Shown here: piece after piece, positions 27,425 through 38,307 of the stretch
Numbering within the stretch: the first letter of the stretch is position 1
How the letters are laid out: each line of letters begins with the position of its first letter
Origin: Gammaproteobacteria bacterium
GTDB lineage: Bacteria; Pseudomonadota; Gammaproteobacteria; Pseudomonadales; Pseudohongiellaceae
NCBI GenBank assembly: GCA_029244985.1
Contig: JAQWQD010000017.1
Location: 248,001 to 312,000, forward strand
Reading direction: 5' to 3'
Length of the DNA stretch: 64,000 nt
Notes under the pieces: generated by a model
What the model was told of the DNA's origin: nothing
Database searches by the model: none
What the model saw: the letters and a program-made list of their open reading frames with translations, nothing else
Translations under genes and position numbers: made by a program

Positions 27425-28738
27425 CTAGCTCTCAGTTACTTTTTGTCTCCAATCTAAGGCGCTACGTTTGATTTTAGTCTCATCTAGAGTGACAAGCTTG
27501 CCTTCTGTCAATAGTGATTGACCTGCGCACCATACATGACTCACTTGAGAGGCATTTACTGCATAGACTAAAGTGGATACTGGATTGTTTATGGGTATAG
27601 AGTTGAGGCTATCAAGGGAAATGGCAGTAATATCGGCCCTTTTACCTATCTCCAGGCTCCCAATAATATTGTCTAACCCAAGAGCTTTCGCTCCGTTTAT
27701 TGTCGCCATTTCTAGAGCTTGATGAGCCGGGATATTGCTGGCGTTTCCGCTTGCAGCTTTTGCTAGCAATGCAGCAGAACGAATTTCCGAGAACATATCA
27801 AGGTCATTGTTGCTGGCTCCACCGTCTGTTCCTAATCCTACGTTTACCGATTGCTCTATAAGAGCGGGAACGGGACAAAACCCACTCGCGAGCTTCATAT
27901 TTGATTCAGGGCAGTGTATGACGTTCGCTCCATGATGGCTTAATGTCTTAATTTCCTCAGCTAATAATTGCGTAGCATGAACGCAATTTAGTCGCGGAGA
28001 AATTAAGCCAAGATCCTTTAATCTTCCTAGCGGCCTACGTCCTTCTGTTTTCAAAGCTTCTTCTACTTCTTCGAATGTCTCATGCACATGCATGTGGATT
28101 GGTACATCAAGTTCTTCGGCGAGAGTCGCTACTTTACACAGAGGCTCATCGGATAACGTATAAGGCGCATGAGGACCGAAGGCTGTAGTTACTAATTCGT
28201 TGTCTCGATAACGGTCATGAAGTTGAGTTGCCTTGAGAATATATTCATCTGCATCTTGAGCCCAGCATGTTGGAAAATCGAGCACGGGACTGGCCAGTTG
28301 GACCCTTATTCGGGCATTTAATGCCGCCTTTGCGACTTCGTCTGGGAAAAAATACATATCAGCAAAGCAGGTTGTGCCAGATGTAATCATTTCTGCAATG
28401 GCAAGAGACGCACCTTCATAGACAAATGCTCTCTCTACTAGTCGTTCTTCTAATGGCCAAATTTTTTCTTCGAGCCATTCCTTTAAAGGTATATCGTCAG
28501 CTACGCCACGAAGTAGCGCCATCGGAGAATGGCCATGAGCATTGACTAGGCCGGGGATGACTGCATGATCCGGTAATTTTATGACTTGTTTTGCTTGAAA
28601 AAGACTCTCGCTGTCGTGAATGCTGCAAAGGTCATGGATTATTTTATCTTTAATGATGATGGCTTGATCTTCTAGTACCAGTCCCCTAGGCACTATAGGT
28701 ATAAACCATTTCGCCTGTATGATTAGATCCACTTGCAT
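27425..28738 (-). CDS. mtaD: 5-methylthioadenosine/S-adenosylhomocysteine deaminase
   Basis: This 437-residue amidohydrolase deaminates methylthioadenosine (and S-adenosylhomocysteine). The metal ligands are visible in VNAHGHSPMALLRG, HMHVHETFEEV and GLGTDGGASNNDLDM; HCPESNMKLASG is another family block. In pseudomonads this enzyme makes methylthioinosine and the neighbouring mtnA continues methionine salvage; mtnA is missing from this neighbourhood. It is first of a four-gene minus-strand series and diverges from gyrA across 401 bp. Confidence 0.92.
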   Translation of the reverse strand: MQVDLIIQAKWFIPIVPRGLVLEDQAIIIKDKIIHDLCSIHDSESLFQAKQVIKLPDHAVIPGLVNAHGHSPMALLRGVADDIPLKEWLEEKIWPLEERLVERAFVYEGASLAIAEMITSGTTCFADMYFFPDEVAKAALNARIRVQLASPVLDFPTCWAQDADEYILKATQLHDRYRDNELVTTAFGPHAPYTLSDEPLCKVATLAEELDVPIHMHVHETFEEVEEALKTEGRRPLGRLKDLGLISPRLNCVHATQLLAEEIKTLSHHGANVIHCPESNMKLASGFCPVPALIEQSVNVGLGTDGGASNNDLDMFSEIRSAALLAKAASGNASNIPAHQALEMATINGAKALGLDNIIGSLEIGKRADITAISLDSLNSIPINNPVSTLVYAVNASQVSHVWCAGQSLLTEGKLVTLDETKIKRSALDWRQKVTES

Positions 28739-29139
28739 ACTATATTACAAACCCTCTACCCAATAATCGCAGTCAAATAAAGTCAACATTTAATCTAAAG
28801 CACCATAAGATTTGGGCCTTAAACAGCTGCATTATTATACCTATAAATTCTCAAAATAGCCCGACAGATTATTAACTACTAAAAACATTTTAAAGCACTG
28901 AAATGTATAGAATTAATTAGGGTAATTATTTTCATTAGTAGTGTCTTTTTTGGACAGAAATATGCTAATATTAGTACTCGGTTTTAAGGCCTAATTTTCA
29001 AAAAAAATATGTGTAAGAATTAGCGAAATTGGCCGTTAAGATTATTAATAAGTAACAATATTTAATTGCGATCAACACAATAATTAGGCCCTTAATCAGC
29101 TCCGTTTTGCCCACCGTTCTTTTAGGAAATTGCTAGTTT
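28739..29139 (+). other. 401-bp divergent intergenic region, mtaD / gyrA
   Basis: This very AT-rich stretch holds the promoters for both directions. The best candidate is an extended -10 (28963-28971) facing gyrA. It includes several A/T runs. No coding frame is supported; mtnA, which pseudomonads carry here, is absent. Confidence 0.5.
28963..28971 (+). promoter_or_regulatory. Possible extended -10 promoter for gyrA
   Basis: TGCTAATAT combines TGn with a near-consensus TAATAT, 169 nt before the gyrA ATG. The -35 region is weak. Confidence 0.35.
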
Positions 29140-31707
29140 ATGTCTGAATTTGCGAAGCAGGTTTTGCCTGTTGCCTTAGAAAGTGAAATGCGCGAGTCCT
29201 ATCTTGCTTATGCCATGAGTGTGATTGTAGGTCGCGCACTGCCAGACGTTAGGGACGGGCTCAAGCCTGTGCATCGTCGTGCGCTCTTTGCCATGAATGT
29301 GTTGTCTAACGACTTTAACAAACCTTATAAAAAGTCTGCTCGTGTGGTTGGCGATGTTATTGGCAAATATCACCCACATGGTGATTCAGCAGTGTACGAT
29401 ACGCTCGTACGTATGGCGCAAAGCTTTTCATTGCGCTATCCCCTCGTAGACGGTCAAGGAAATTTTGGGTCGATTGATGGCGACGCTGCCGCTGCTATGC
29501 GTTACACAGAAATACGCATGGCGAAGATTTCCCATGATTTGCTAGCAGATCTTGATAAAGAAACAGTTGATTTTTCGCCTAATTATGATGGCACTGAGCA
29601 CATTCCAGATGTATTGCCCACACAGATACCGAATCTATTGGTGAATGGTTCTTCTGGAATTGCAGTTGGCATGGCAACAAATATCCCTCCGCATAACTTA
29701 ACTGAAGTCGTAAGTGGCGCGATAGCCTTACTTGATAATCCAGACTTAGAGATCGACACATTGATGGAGCACATAACGGGTCCTGATTTCCCGACTGCCG
29801 GTATTATCAACGGCAAGGCAGGGATTATTCAGGCCTATCGGACCGGCCGTGGTCGTATTTATGTCCGAGCTCGCGCAGAAGTTATTAGTGAAGAAAAGAC
29901 TAACAAAGAGACTATCATTGTCACTGAAATTCCTTTCCAGCTAAATAAATCAAAACTTATAGAAAGGATTGCTGAATTAGTTAAAGAAAAGAAGCTTGAA
30001 GGAATTTCTGAACTGCGTGACGAATCTGATAAAGACGGACTGCGCATAGTGATAGAATTGCGCAGAGGTGAGATGGGCGATGTAGTTTTAAATAATCTAT
30101 ATGCTCAAACTCAAATGCAATCGGTGTTTGGGATTAATATGGTGGCCTTGGTTGATGGGCAACCACGACTTCTGAATTTAAAAGAAGTACTAGATGCGTT
30201 TATCCGCCACCGTCGTGAAGTCGTTTCGCGCAGAACTTCGTACCTTTTGAGGAAGGCTAAGGAAAGAGGGCACATTTTAGAAGGCTTGGCTGTGGCTCTG
30301 GCAAATATTGATGCGGTTATTGAGCTTATTAAGAGTTCACCGTCATCAGCGGAAGCTAAAGAAAAACTACTTTCCCTCTCTTGGCAGTCCGACAGTGTTC
30401 TTAAGATGCTTGGAGAGGTTGGTTCTGATGCGTGCCGACCAGAGGAGCTCGAAACTCGTTATGGACTGAAAGGCTCAACATATTTTCTTTCGCCTGATCA
30501 GGCACAAGCTATTTTAGAATTACGCCTTCACCGCTTAACTGGACTGGAACATGAAAAGCTAATTAATGACTATAAAGCTTTGCTCGAGCAGATTGCCGAC
30601 TATCTTGACATTTTAGAGAACCAGCCCCGCTTGATCAGTGTGGTTAGAAAAGAGTTAGAGCAAGTTCAAGACGAATACGGCGATGAAAGGCGAACTGAAA
30701 TTGTCGGATCACAACAAGATCTTACGATGGAAGACCTGATCTCTGAAGAAGATCGAGTGGTTACAATTTCCCAAAGCGGTTACGCAAAAACTCAACCTTT
30801 AGGAGACTATAGCGCACAGCGTCGCGGTGGTACTGGCAAAGCAGCAGCCTCTGTTAAAGACGAGGATTTTGTGGAGCACCTACTAATTGCTAGTACTCAC
30901 GACACATTACTGTGCTTTAGCAGTATGGGTAAAGTCTATTGGTTGAAGGTATTTCTCATTCCTATAGCGAGCCGAACATCCCGTGGCAAGCCCATAGTTA
31001 ATATTTTACCTTTAGAAGAAGGTGAGCGAATCACCAGCATGTTGCCAGTGACAGACTACGATGAAAAACATTTCGTATTCATGGCAACCTCTAACGGAAC
31101 TGTAAAGAAAACAGGTCTAAATAATTTCGCTAGACAAAGAAGTGTAGGACTGCGAGCAATTGAGTTAGATGAAGGTGATGAATTGGTTGGGACTGCTGTA
31201 ACAGACGGGAATAAGGACGTCATGTTGGTAAGTACCAGTGGGAAGACGATTCGATTTAACGAAGCAGATGTGAGAGCGATGGGAAGAACTGCGAGAGGAG
31301 TTCGGGGAATTAAAATGGCTGCTGAATGTCGTATGATCTCGCTTATAATTCCAGATGATGACAAGCAAATATTAACTGTGAGCGAAACAGGTTACGGGAA
31401 ACGAACGAATATCAAGGATTACCCGGTTTATGGGAGAGGGGGGCAGGGTGTTATTGGTATGCAAACGAGCGAAAGAAATGGCGCTGTGGTTGGAGCAGTT
31501 CAAGTTTCAGAAAACGATGAGATAATATTGATCTCTGACAAAGGCACATTAGTGCGTACTCGCGTAGAAGAAGTTTCAGTTCAAGGGAGAAATACGCAAG
31601 GCGTCCGTCTTATTAGATTAAAAGAAGGTGAGAAACTTGTCGGGCTAGAACAAGTTGACGAGCCAAATGAGGAAGAATTGTTAATCTCAGACGACGAAGC
31701 CGTATAG
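29140..31707 (+). CDS. gyrA: DNA gyrase subunit A
   Basis: This 855-residue subunit cuts and rejoins DNA so that gyrase can add negative supercoils. Numbering matches E. coli at the N-terminus: the active tyrosine is Tyr122 in [10 protein letters not shown], and the quinolone-determining residues are Ser83 and Asp87 ([10 protein letters not shown]), both the wild-type, sensitive forms. The C-terminal beta-pinwheel carries the GyrA box QRRGGTGK, needed for DNA wrapping. The protein ends in the usual acidic tail. pheA follows 72 bp later. Confidence 0.98.
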   Translation: MSEFAKQVLPVALESEMRESYLAYAMSVIVGRALPDVRDGLKPVHRRALFAMNVLSNDFNKPYKKSARVVGDVIGKYHPHGDSAVYDTLVRMAQSFSLRYPLVDGQGNFGSIDGDAAAAMRYTEIRMAKISHDLLADLDKETVDFSPNYDGTEHIPDVLPTQIPNLLVNGSSGIAVGMATNIPPHNLTEVVSGAIALLDNPDLEIDTLMEHITGPDFPTAGIINGKAGIIQAYRTGRGRIYVRARAEVISEEKTNKETIIVTEIPFQLNKSKLIERIAELVKEKKLEGISELRDESDKDGLRIVIELRRGEMGDVVLNNLYAQTQMQSVFGINMVALVDGQPRLLNLKEVLDAFIRHRREVVSRRTSYLLRKAKERGHILEGLAVALANIDAVIELIKSSPSSAEAKEKLLSLSWQSDSVLKMLGEVGSDACRPEELETRYGLKGSTYFLSPDQAQAILELRLHRLTGLEHEKLINDYKALLEQIADYLDILENQPRLISVVRKELEQVQDEYGDERRTEIVGSQQDLTMEDLISEEDRVVTISQSGYAKTQPLGDYSAQRRGGTGKAAASVKDEDFVEHLLIASTHDTLLCFSSMGKVYWLKVFLIPIASRTSRGKPIVNILPLEEGERITSMLPVTDYDEKHFVFMATSNGTVKKTGLNNFARQRSVGLRAIELDEGDELVGTAVTDGNKDVMLVSTSGKTIRFNEADVRAMGRTARGVRGIKMAAECRMISLIIPDDDKQILTVSETGYGKRTNIKDYPVYGRGGQGVIGMQTSERNGAVVGAVQVSENDEIILISDKGTLVRTRVEEVSVQGRNTQGVRLIRLKEGEKLVGLEQVDEPNEEELLISDDEAV

Positions 31708-31767
31708 TCTATCCAGGGATAGATTTTTACGCTTTCTGCTTCCAGCATAAACTTTGCATAATGCGTT

Positions 31768-31773
31768 AAGGAG
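31768..31773 (+). promoter_or_regulatory. Ribosome site supporting the pheA TTG start
   Basis: AAGGAG lies 6 nt before TTG at 31780, and no in-frame ATG precedes the conserved core. Confidence 0.75.
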
Positions 31774-31779
31774 CAATTC

Positions 31780-32610
31780 TTGAGCACACAGAATAAAATA
31801 GCTTTCCTCGGGCCTGAGGGTACTTTTTCGCAAACTGCTGTAGTAAACCATTTTGGTAATTCTTGTGTGCTTTTCGATTGCTCGAGTATTGATGAAGTGT
31901 TTCTTGCCGTACAGCATAAGCGCGCAAATTATGGTGTTGTGCCAGTTGAAAATTCAACGGAAGGGGCAGTTAATAACACTCAGGATTGTTTGATTGATAG
32001 CACGGTCAGCATCGTTGGAGAGGTCATAGTCCCAATAATTCATCATTTGTTAGTGCCCCCAGGAACCGCTGAGGAGAACATTACAAAAATAGTGTCACAC
32101 AAACAATCTCTAGCACAATGTAGGCAATGGATTTCAAACTCATTTCCGGGTGTTGAGCTTGTCGAATGCCCCAGTAATGCAGAAGCAAGCAAACTGGCGA
32201 GTGAAAGTGATAGTATTGCGGCTATTGCAGGCAGTCTAGCTGCCGAAGTTTACGGCTTAGAAATTCTAAGAGATACAGTTCAGGATCAACTTCACAATAG
32301 CACACGGTTTCTTGTCCTTTCAAATTCTACTAAGACCCCAAGTGGCTCTGATAAAACTAGCGTGCTAATTTACGCCGAAAATAAACCGGGTGCATTGTTT
32401 CGCATACTAGAGCCTTTCGACAATCTTAGAGTTAATTTAACAAAAATTGAAACCCGTCCATCGAAGGCTGAGGCATGGGCTTATGTATTCTTCATAGATT
32501 TTGAAGGCCATGTTGAAGACGACATTATCGTTGAACTGTTTAAGCGTCTTGAAGAGTGTACAGCTGAAATTAAAATATTGGGTTCCTATCCGATATTTGT
32601 GAATGCCTAA
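31780..32610 (+). CDS. pheA: Prephenate dehydratase without chorismate mutase domain
   Basis: This 276-residue enzyme converts prephenate to phenylpyruvate in phenylalanine synthesis. The dehydratase domain starts at once (IAFLGPEGTFSQTA) and includes the catalytic NSTRFLVL (TRF) motif. The C-terminal ACT domain has GALFRIL and KIETRPSK, close to the GALV/ESRP phenylalanine-sensing motifs. Gammaproteobacterial PheA normally has a chorismate mutase domain of about 90 residues in front; it is missing here and the 72 bp before the gene cannot hold it. The start is TTG with a strong ribosome site. Confidence 0.94.
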   Translation: MSTQNKIAFLGPEGTFSQTAVVNHFGNSCVLFDCSSIDEVFLAVQHKRANYGVVPVENSTEGAVNNTQDCLIDSTVSIVGEVIVPIIHHLLVPPGTAEENITKIVSHKQSLAQCRQWISNSFPGVELVECPSNAEASKLASESDSIAAIAGSLAAEVYGLEILRDTVQDQLHNSTRFLVLSNSTKTPSGSDKTSVLIYAENKPGALFRILEPFDNLRVNLTKIETRPSKAEAWAYVFFIDFEGHVEDDIIVELFKRLEECTAEIKILGSYPIFVNA

Positions 32611-32630
32611 TATTATTATTTTAAAGGTTC

Positions 32631-34859
32631 TTGATTTTGTCTGATTTTTACTCAAACCGAATAGCAATACTTGGTATTGGGCTAATTGGGGGAAGTATCG
32701 CGCGAGGACTAAAGAGCGCCAATAATGATATTTTTATCAGCGCGTATGATCAGAACGATGAAGCATTGCGGCAGGCTCTATCAGAGGGGGTGATTAATCA
32801 AATCAGTACGCTTGAAGAATTGGCTCGAGAATCTAATATATTAGTTATCGCGCTTCCTCCTATTACTGCAGCCCAATTAATACCTAAATTAGCAGCTGTG
32901 GCTGGTAAACATTGCATTATCACTGATGTTGCTAGCGTGAAATCTAAGATCATGGATGTTGTAAAGGAACAACCCTTGTCATTTCAGCAGCGGTTCGTCC
33001 CTGGTCATCCTATTGCAGGCTCGGAGCAGAGTGAGTTTCAATCATCTACGCCAGAGCTTTTTCGAGATCGAAACGTAATATTGATTCCGCATCCCAAAAT
33101 TAATCCAAAAGCATTAGCGGTTGTGAATGAGCTTTGGCGGGAACTTGGGGCTAATATTTTAGGTATGGAGCTTGCAAAACACGATGAAGTTTTAGCGATG
33201 ACTAGCCATCTTCCGCATTTGTTGGCTTACACGATTGTAGACGTCCTAGTCGGTCAACAACAAAGTGAAGATATTTTTCGCTATGCTGCAGGGGGCTTCG
33301 CTGATTTTAGTCGATTGGCTTCCAGTAATGCAAAAATGTGGTCTGATATATTTGTTACAAACTCTGATGCAATGATATTGACTCTTGATTCCTATATCGA
33401 ACGCCTTCAAGAATTTAAGAAATATATCGCCAACCAAGACCATTCACTTTTAATGAGAAAACTCTCTAATGCAAAGGATGTCAGAGATGATTTTCTACAG
33501 AAATATTTTGGAAATAAAGTGACAACACAATCAACAGACACCAACATTAATTTTACTCTTGCCCCAGGTGGGGTTGTTAAAGGTGATATCCGGGTGCCCG
33601 GTGACAAATCAATTTCCCATCGCGCCATAATCTTAGGTTCTATTTCAGATGGCGTGACTAAAGTAAGTGGGTTTCTTGAAGGGGAGGATGCGCTAAATAC
33701 CTTGGCTGCATTTCAAGAAATGGGCGTCACGATTGTTGGTCCATCAAATGGTAAGCTAACTATTTATGGCGTTGGCAAGGAAGGATTAAAGGCTCCGAGA
33801 GTCCCTTTATATATGGGTAATTCAGGGACTGCGATGCGCTTATTATGCGGCTTGCTTGCTGTGCAAAAGTTTGACAGCGTGCTTACTGGAGATAAATCAT
33901 TAAATCAGAGGCCTATGGCTCGGGTGATTGAGCCGTTAGTACTTATGGGTGCTAAAATTGATTCAACAGAGAAAAATACACCGCCACTTCTGGTATCTGG
34001 GAGAGAATTAAAAGCTGCTGAGTACGATATGACGATAGCAAGCGCACAGGTTAAATCCTGTCTCTTGTTGGCGGGGCTCTATGCTAAGGGTGAAACGATA
34101 ATCACGGAACCGGCACCTTGCAGGGATCACACAGAACGAATGTTGGAGGGTTTTGGTTACGCGGTTACGAAACAGCATGATGGTAGAAAGACATCAGTCC
34201 ATGGTGGCGGTAGATTAAAAGCCGCCTCTATAGATATCCCTGCGGATATTTCTTCGGCAGCATTCTTTTTGGTCGCTGCAACGATTACCCCTGGATCAAA
34301 ATTATTACTTAGACATGTAGGGGTTAACCCTACCCGCACTGGAATAATTAATCTCCTTAATACCATGGGAGCAAACATACAAATACTCAATGAAACTAAT
34401 GTAGGTGGAGAGCCAGTGGCCGACCTTCAAGTTTCATATGCTGCTTTGCGGGGAATTAATATTCCCAAGGATCAGATTCCCTTGGCGATTGATGAATTTC
34501 CGGTCTTGTTCATAGCCGCTGCTTGCGCTGAAGGGAAAACAATACTCCGTGGCGCCTCGGAGCTTAGAGTGAAGGAAAGCGATCGAATAGAAGCAATGGC
34601 TACCGGTTTGGAGACCCTCGGCATCTCTGTTGAGACTTACTCTGATGGAATTTGCATTGAGGGTGGAAACTTTCAGGGAGGAGTGATCGATAGTTATGGT
34701 GATCATCGAATCGCGATGGCCTTTGTGATCGCTGGCTTACGAGCCAGCACACCAATTAAAATAAGCAATTGTGCGAATGTTGGGACTTCGTTTCCTGATT
34801 TCATTTATCTAGCCAATGAAGTAGGCATTCCCGTTAATCAGGTGACTGAAGAATATTAG
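32631..34859 (+). CDS. tyrA-aroA: Fused prephenate dehydrogenase / EPSP synthase
   Basis: This 742-residue fusion has two enzymes. Residues 1 to about 295 are TyrA, with NAD-binding LGIGLIGGSIARGLK, GHPIAGSEQSE and HLPHLLAY, leading to tyrosine. Residues about 305-742 are AroA, with PGDKSISHRA, MGNSGTAMRLL, KSCLLLAGLY and LRVKESDRI, making 5-enolpyruvylshikimate 3-phosphate. The same fusion occurs in pseudomonads. The start is TTG at 32631 or, with better spacing from AAAGG (32623-32627), TTG at 32637. cmk starts on the base after its stop codon. Confidence 0.95.
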   Translation: MILSDFYSNRIAILGIGLIGGSIARGLKSANNDIFISAYDQNDEALRQALSEGVINQISTLEELARESNILVIALPPITAAQLIPKLAAVAGKHCIITDVASVKSKIMDVVKEQPLSFQQRFVPGHPIAGSEQSEFQSSTPELFRDRNVILIPHPKINPKALAVVNELWRELGANILGMELAKHDEVLAMTSHLPHLLAYTIVDVLVGQQQSEDIFRYAAGGFADFSRLASSNAKMWSDIFVTNSDAMILTLDSYIERLQEFKKYIANQDHSLLMRKLSNAKDVRDDFLQKYFGNKVTTQSTDTNINFTLAPGGVVKGDIRVPGDKSISHRAIILGSISDGVTKVSGFLEGEDALNTLAAFQEMGVTIVGPSNGKLTIYGVGKEGLKAPRVPLYMGNSGTAMRLLCGLLAVQKFDSVLTGDKSLNQRPMARVIEPLVLMGAKIDSTEKNTPPLLVSGRELKAAEYDMTIASAQVKSCLLLAGLYAKGETIITEPAPCRDHTERMLEGFGYAVTKQHDGRKTSVHGGGRLKAASIDIPADISSAAFFLVAATITPGSKLLLRHVGVNPTRTGIINLLNTMGANIQILNETNVGGEPVADLQVSYAALRGINIPKDQIPLAIDEFPVLFIAAACAEGKTILRGASELRVKESDRIEAMATGLETLGISVETYSDGICIEGGNFQGGVIDSYGDHRIAMAFVIAGLRASTPIKISNCANVGTSFPDFIYLANEVGIPVNQVTEEY

Positions 34860-35534
34860 ATGAACCCCGTTCCCGTAATCACAATTGACGGACCTTCAGG
34901 TTCTGGTAAAGGAACTATCGCGGGACAAGTGGCAGAGAGCCTAGGATTTACGTTGCTTGATAGTGGGGCGTTGTATCGCACCTTGGGAATCGCAAGTCAT
35001 AAGCAAGGTATTGATACTGCAAACGAGCAGCAACTTGTTTGTTTAGCAAGGTCCTTAGATATTAGTTTTGGGAAGCGAGGGCTAGGGACTGTTATTTTAA
35101 ACGGTGAAGACGTCTCCAAGGATATTCGTACCAAATTAGGTAGTCATCTCGCTTCTCTAGTTGGGGCTCTTCCAGCGGCCAGAGACGCACTTTTGGAGAG
35201 GCAACTGCAATTCCGTCAAGCTCCTGGCTTGGTGGCGGACGGGCGGGATATGGGAACAGTTGTTTTTCCTGATGCTAAACTAAAAATATTTCTTACGGCA
35301 AGTGTTTCCGAGCGTGCCCAAAGGAGATATAAGCAGTTGATTGATAAGGGTATTGATGCTAATCTGCCCGACCTTTTGGTAGAGCTGAAAGAGCGGGATA
35401 GACGTGATATCGAGCGTCTAATTTCTCCACTCAAACCTGCTAAAGACGCTTTAATTTTAGACTCTACTGAACTTAGTATTGGTCAAGTAACAGAGCAGAT
35501 ATTGTCTGAATTTTCAGCCAGAACCGGCGCATAG
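34860..35534 (+). CDS. cmk: Cytidylate kinase
   Basis: This 224-residue enzyme phosphorylates CMP and dCMP. The P-loop is [14 protein letters not shown], followed by [25 protein letters not shown] and the lid/arginine block [10 protein letters not shown]. Length matches E. coli Cmk. It directly abuts tyrA-aroA (no spacer) and precedes rpsA, the standard gammaproteobacterial order. Confidence 0.97.
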   Translation: MNPVPVITIDGPSGSGKGTIAGQVAESLGFTLLDSGALYRTLGIASHKQGIDTANEQQLVCLARSLDISFGKRGLGTVILNGEDVSKDIRTKLGSHLASLVGALPAARDALLERQLQFRQAPGLVADGRDMGTVVFPDAKLKIFLTASVSERAQRRYKQLIDKGIDANLPDLLVELKERDRRDIERLISPLKPAKDALILDSTELSIGQVTEQILSEFSARTGA

Positions 35535-35693
35535 TGTTGCCCAGTTAAAATGGTTCCAGTTCGCATCACCAGTACAGGCGAATTAGGAGTTTTCGTAAAT
35601 AACCCCGCAGTTACTGGATTGCGGCAAGCTGCAGCATAAATTAATTCTAAATTAACTAAGTGTTGCAACTTATTGTATATATTGGATTTTATG

Positions 35694-37370
35694 ATGAGTG
35701 AGAATTTTGCAGAATTATTTGAGCAGAGCTTGAATGAAATAGATATGACCCCGGGTGCGATCGTCACTGGAACTGTAATCGATATAGATACAGATTGGGT
35801 TACAGTCCACGCCGGCCTGAAGTCTGAAGGCGTTATACCCCGAATTCAATTCCTTGATGAGCAAGGTAATCTCTCCTTAGAGGTTGGGGATGAAGTAAAA
35901 GTTGCCTTGGAGACAGTTGAAGATGGTTTTGGAGAAACCCGGCTCTCGCGAGAGAAAGCTAAGCGAGCAGAGTCTTGGATGGATTTAGAAGCAGCCTATG
36001 AAAAGAATGATATCGTGACTGGTGTCATCAATGGCAAGGTCAAAGGGGGCTTCACTGTTGATTTAAACAATATCCGCGCATTTCTCCCGGGCTCACTCGT
36101 TGATGTGAGGCCAGTAAGGGACACCTTGCATCTCGAAGGGCAGGAACTTGAATTCCGGCTGATTAAACTTGATCAAAAACGCAACAACGTAGTGGTCTCT
36201 CGACGTGCTGTTTTAGAATCAGTTAGCACTGAAGAGCGCGATGCCTTATTGGAAAAACTGCAAGAAGGTATGTCTGTAAAAGGCATAGTAAAGAACTTAA
36301 CTGACTACGGTGCATTTGTAGACTTAGGTGGCGTCGATGGTCTTCTGCACATCACAGATATGTCCTGGAAAAGAATTAAGCATCCTAGCGAAATTGTAAA
36401 TGTTGGTGACGAGATCGACGTAAAAGTCCTTAAATATGATAGAGAACGTAACCGAGTTTCATTGGGACTTAAGCAATTAGGCGAAGATCCATGGCAAGCA
36501 ATTAAACAACGCTACCCAGAAAATATGCAGGTAAAAGCAGTTGTAACAAACTTAACTGATTATGGCTGTTTCGCTGAACTTGAAGAAGGTGTGGATGGGT
36601 TGGTTCACGTATCTGTAATGGATTGGACTAATAAAAATATTCACCCTTCGAAAGTGGTCCAGCTAGGCGATGAAGTAGAAGTTATGGTGTTAGACATTGA
36701 TGAAGAGCGCCGTCGCATCTCACTTGGAATTAAGCAATGCTTTCAGAACCCTTGGGATGGTTTTGCTGAAAAGTTCAAGAAAGGCGATAAAATTTCTGGA
36801 AATATAAAATCAATTACTGACTTTGGAATTTTTATCGGCCTAGATGGAAATATCGATGGTTTAGTCCATCTCTCCGATATTTCTTGGGATGAGACAGGTG
36901 AAGAAGCTGTTCGCAACTTTACGAAGGGTGATGAAATAGAAACTGTAATACTATCTATCGATCCGGAGCGCGAACGAATTTCATTAGGTGTCAAACAACT
37001 CGAAGATGATCCTTTTATGAATTATGTGTCTGAATTTGAAAAGGGCAGCATAGTGAAAGGTAATATCAGCGCAATTGAAGCGAAGTCTGCTACGATCACT
37101 CTAGGAGAAGGCGTTGAAGGCACTCTCCGAGCTTCAGAAATCAGCAGGGACAAAATAGATGACGCCCGGAATGCAATTAATGAGGGCGATGAAATTGAAG
37201 TTAAGATTGTCAACGTGGATCGCAAGACTCGGGTGATCAGTCTATCGGTAAAAGCGATTGAAATAGATGACGAGAAAGCTGCAATTCAAGACCATAAAGG
37301 TCAGGAAGTCAGTGATGTATCGCCAGGTACAATCGGTGACCTGATTAAGGCCGAAATGGATAAAGAATAA
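35694..37370 (+). CDS. rpsA: 30S ribosomal protein S1
   Basis: This 558-residue protein has six S1-type OB-fold repeats and helps mRNAs bind the 30S subunit. The first repeats are divergent and bind the ribosome; the later ones ([40 protein letters not shown]) bind RNA. I start at the second of two tandem ATGs (35694) because [13 protein letters not shown] aligns with E. coli S1. No Shine-Dalgarno is seen upstream; E. coli rpsA likewise lacks one and is autoregulated through its leader, so the same may apply. Confidence 0.97.
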   Translation: MSENFAELFEQSLNEIDMTPGAIVTGTVIDIDTDWVTVHAGLKSEGVIPRIQFLDEQGNLSLEVGDEVKVALETVEDGFGETRLSREKAKRAESWMDLEAAYEKNDIVTGVINGKVKGGFTVDLNNIRAFLPGSLVDVRPVRDTLHLEGQELEFRLIKLDQKRNNVVVSRRAVLESVSTEERDALLEKLQEGMSVKGIVKNLTDYGAFVDLGGVDGLLHITDMSWKRIKHPSEIVNVGDEIDVKVLKYDRERNRVSLGLKQLGEDPWQAIKQRYPENMQVKAVVTNLTDYGCFAELEEGVDGLVHVSVMDWTNKNIHPSKVVQLGDEVEVMVLDIDEERRRISLGIKQCFQNPWDGFAEKFKKGDKISGNIKSITDFGIFIGLDGNIDGLVHLSDISWDETGEEAVRNFTKGDEIETVILSIDPERERISLGVKQLEDDPFMNYVSEFEKGSIVKGNISAIEAKSATITLGEGVEGTLRASEISRDKIDDARNAINEGDEIEVKIVNVDRKTRVISLSVKAIEIDDEKAAIQDHKGQEVSDVSPGTIGDLIKAEMDKE

Positions 37371-37562
37371 AGAAAGGTTAACCCAGAGGTATGCTCTGAA
37401 AAGTTACGTTAAAATCTTTCTGGGTACAGGTGCAAGCTTGGTCGCCGAGTTACGCAGATTCCTGTGCTGGGTTATAACCGCCTGAACCAACTAATAAATA
37501 CTGGTTTTGTGAGACAGTATGATTTAGCCTTCTAAGCGTAGGTTTAAGTACAGGGGAAAATT

Positions 37563-37865
37563 ATGACTAAATCTGAGCTTATAGATCGTATAGCGGCAAG
37601 GCAAACCCAGCTGTCTGCTAAAGATGTTGAGTTGGCGATCAAAGCGGTTCTCGAATACATGTCACAAGTACTCGCAGAGGGTGGGAGAATCGAAATTCGT
37701 GGATTTGGTAGTTTTTCACTACATTATCGAGTGCCAAGAATTGGAAGAAACCCGAAGACGGGTACGCCAGTTGTGCTGAGCGGCAAATATGTGCCGCACT
37801 TTAAGCCAGGCAAAGAATTAAGAGATCGTGTTAATACAAGCTTGTTGGCAGAGCAACACTTTTAA
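37563..37865 (+). CDS. ihfB: Integration host factor subunit beta
   Basis: This 100-residue HU-family protein pairs with IhfA (53838-54146) to bend DNA sharply at specific sites. The DNA-binding arm carries GRNPKTG with the intercalating proline, after [15 protein letters not shown]; the end is [13 protein letters not shown]. It follows rpsA, as in most gammaproteobacteria, and is followed by a strong terminator. Confidence 0.97.
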   Translation: MTKSELIDRIAARQTQLSAKDVELAIKAVLEYMSQVLAEGGRIEIRGFGSFSLHYRVPRIGRNPKTGTPVVLSGKYVPHFKPGKELRDRVNTSLLAEQHF

Positions 37866-37906
37866 ATTGGTTTAACGATTAGGGCCTTTGGATTTAGATT
37901 CTAGAG

Positions 37907-37935
37907 CGGCATAGCCTTTGGGTTATGCCGTTTTT
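37907..37935 (+). terminator. Intrinsic terminator after ihfB
   Basis: A 10-bp stem (CGGCATAGCC / GGTTATGCCG, with one G-U pair) around a TTTG loop is followed by TTTTT. It ends the rpsA-ihfB unit. Confidence 0.85.
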
Positions 37936-37993
37936 CATTTCCAGAAAAATAGGTGAGCTTTTCTAAAATTATGCTAGGGAAGTGTGCAAAGTG

Positions 37994-38302
37994 ATGCGGA
38001 AAATTAGCAGTCTACTTTCAGGTTTGTTTTTAATCTTGGTCTTTGCAGCCAGTGTAACGTTCACCTACTTTAATTTGGAACCGATTAGTATTTCTGTAGG
38101 CGCCTGGCAATTTTCATCACAACCTATTTCTGTATGGATTATTGGCGCGTTCGTTTTGGGCGGTTTAATTGGCTTATTGTTTGGATTGGAAATATTTAAA
38201 AACCTCAAATTGAGGGCCGAAAATCGGTACTTGAAAAGACAATTAGATAAGGCGAAAAAACAAGTGCTTCAATTAAGAGGAAAAACCTCGAAGGAACTCT
38301 AG
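37994..38302 (+). CDS. lapA: LPS assembly protein LapA (DUF1049)
   Basis: This protein of about 102 residues has two membrane helices (about residues 5-28 and 46-67) and a basic coiled tail (LKRQLDKAKKQVLQ). LapA works with LapB and FtsH in adjusting LpxC, and so lipopolysaccharide, levels. The frame opens at GTG 37982; AGGGA at 37976-37980 fits GTG 37991 or ATG 37994 better. lapB follows 5 bp later. Confidence 0.85.
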   Translation: MRKISSLLSGLFLILVFAASVTFTYFNLEPISISVGAWQFSSQPISVWIIGAFVLGGLIGLLFGLEIFKNLKLRAENRYLKRQLDKAKKQVLQLRGKTSKEL

Positions 38303-38307
38303 AAGTA

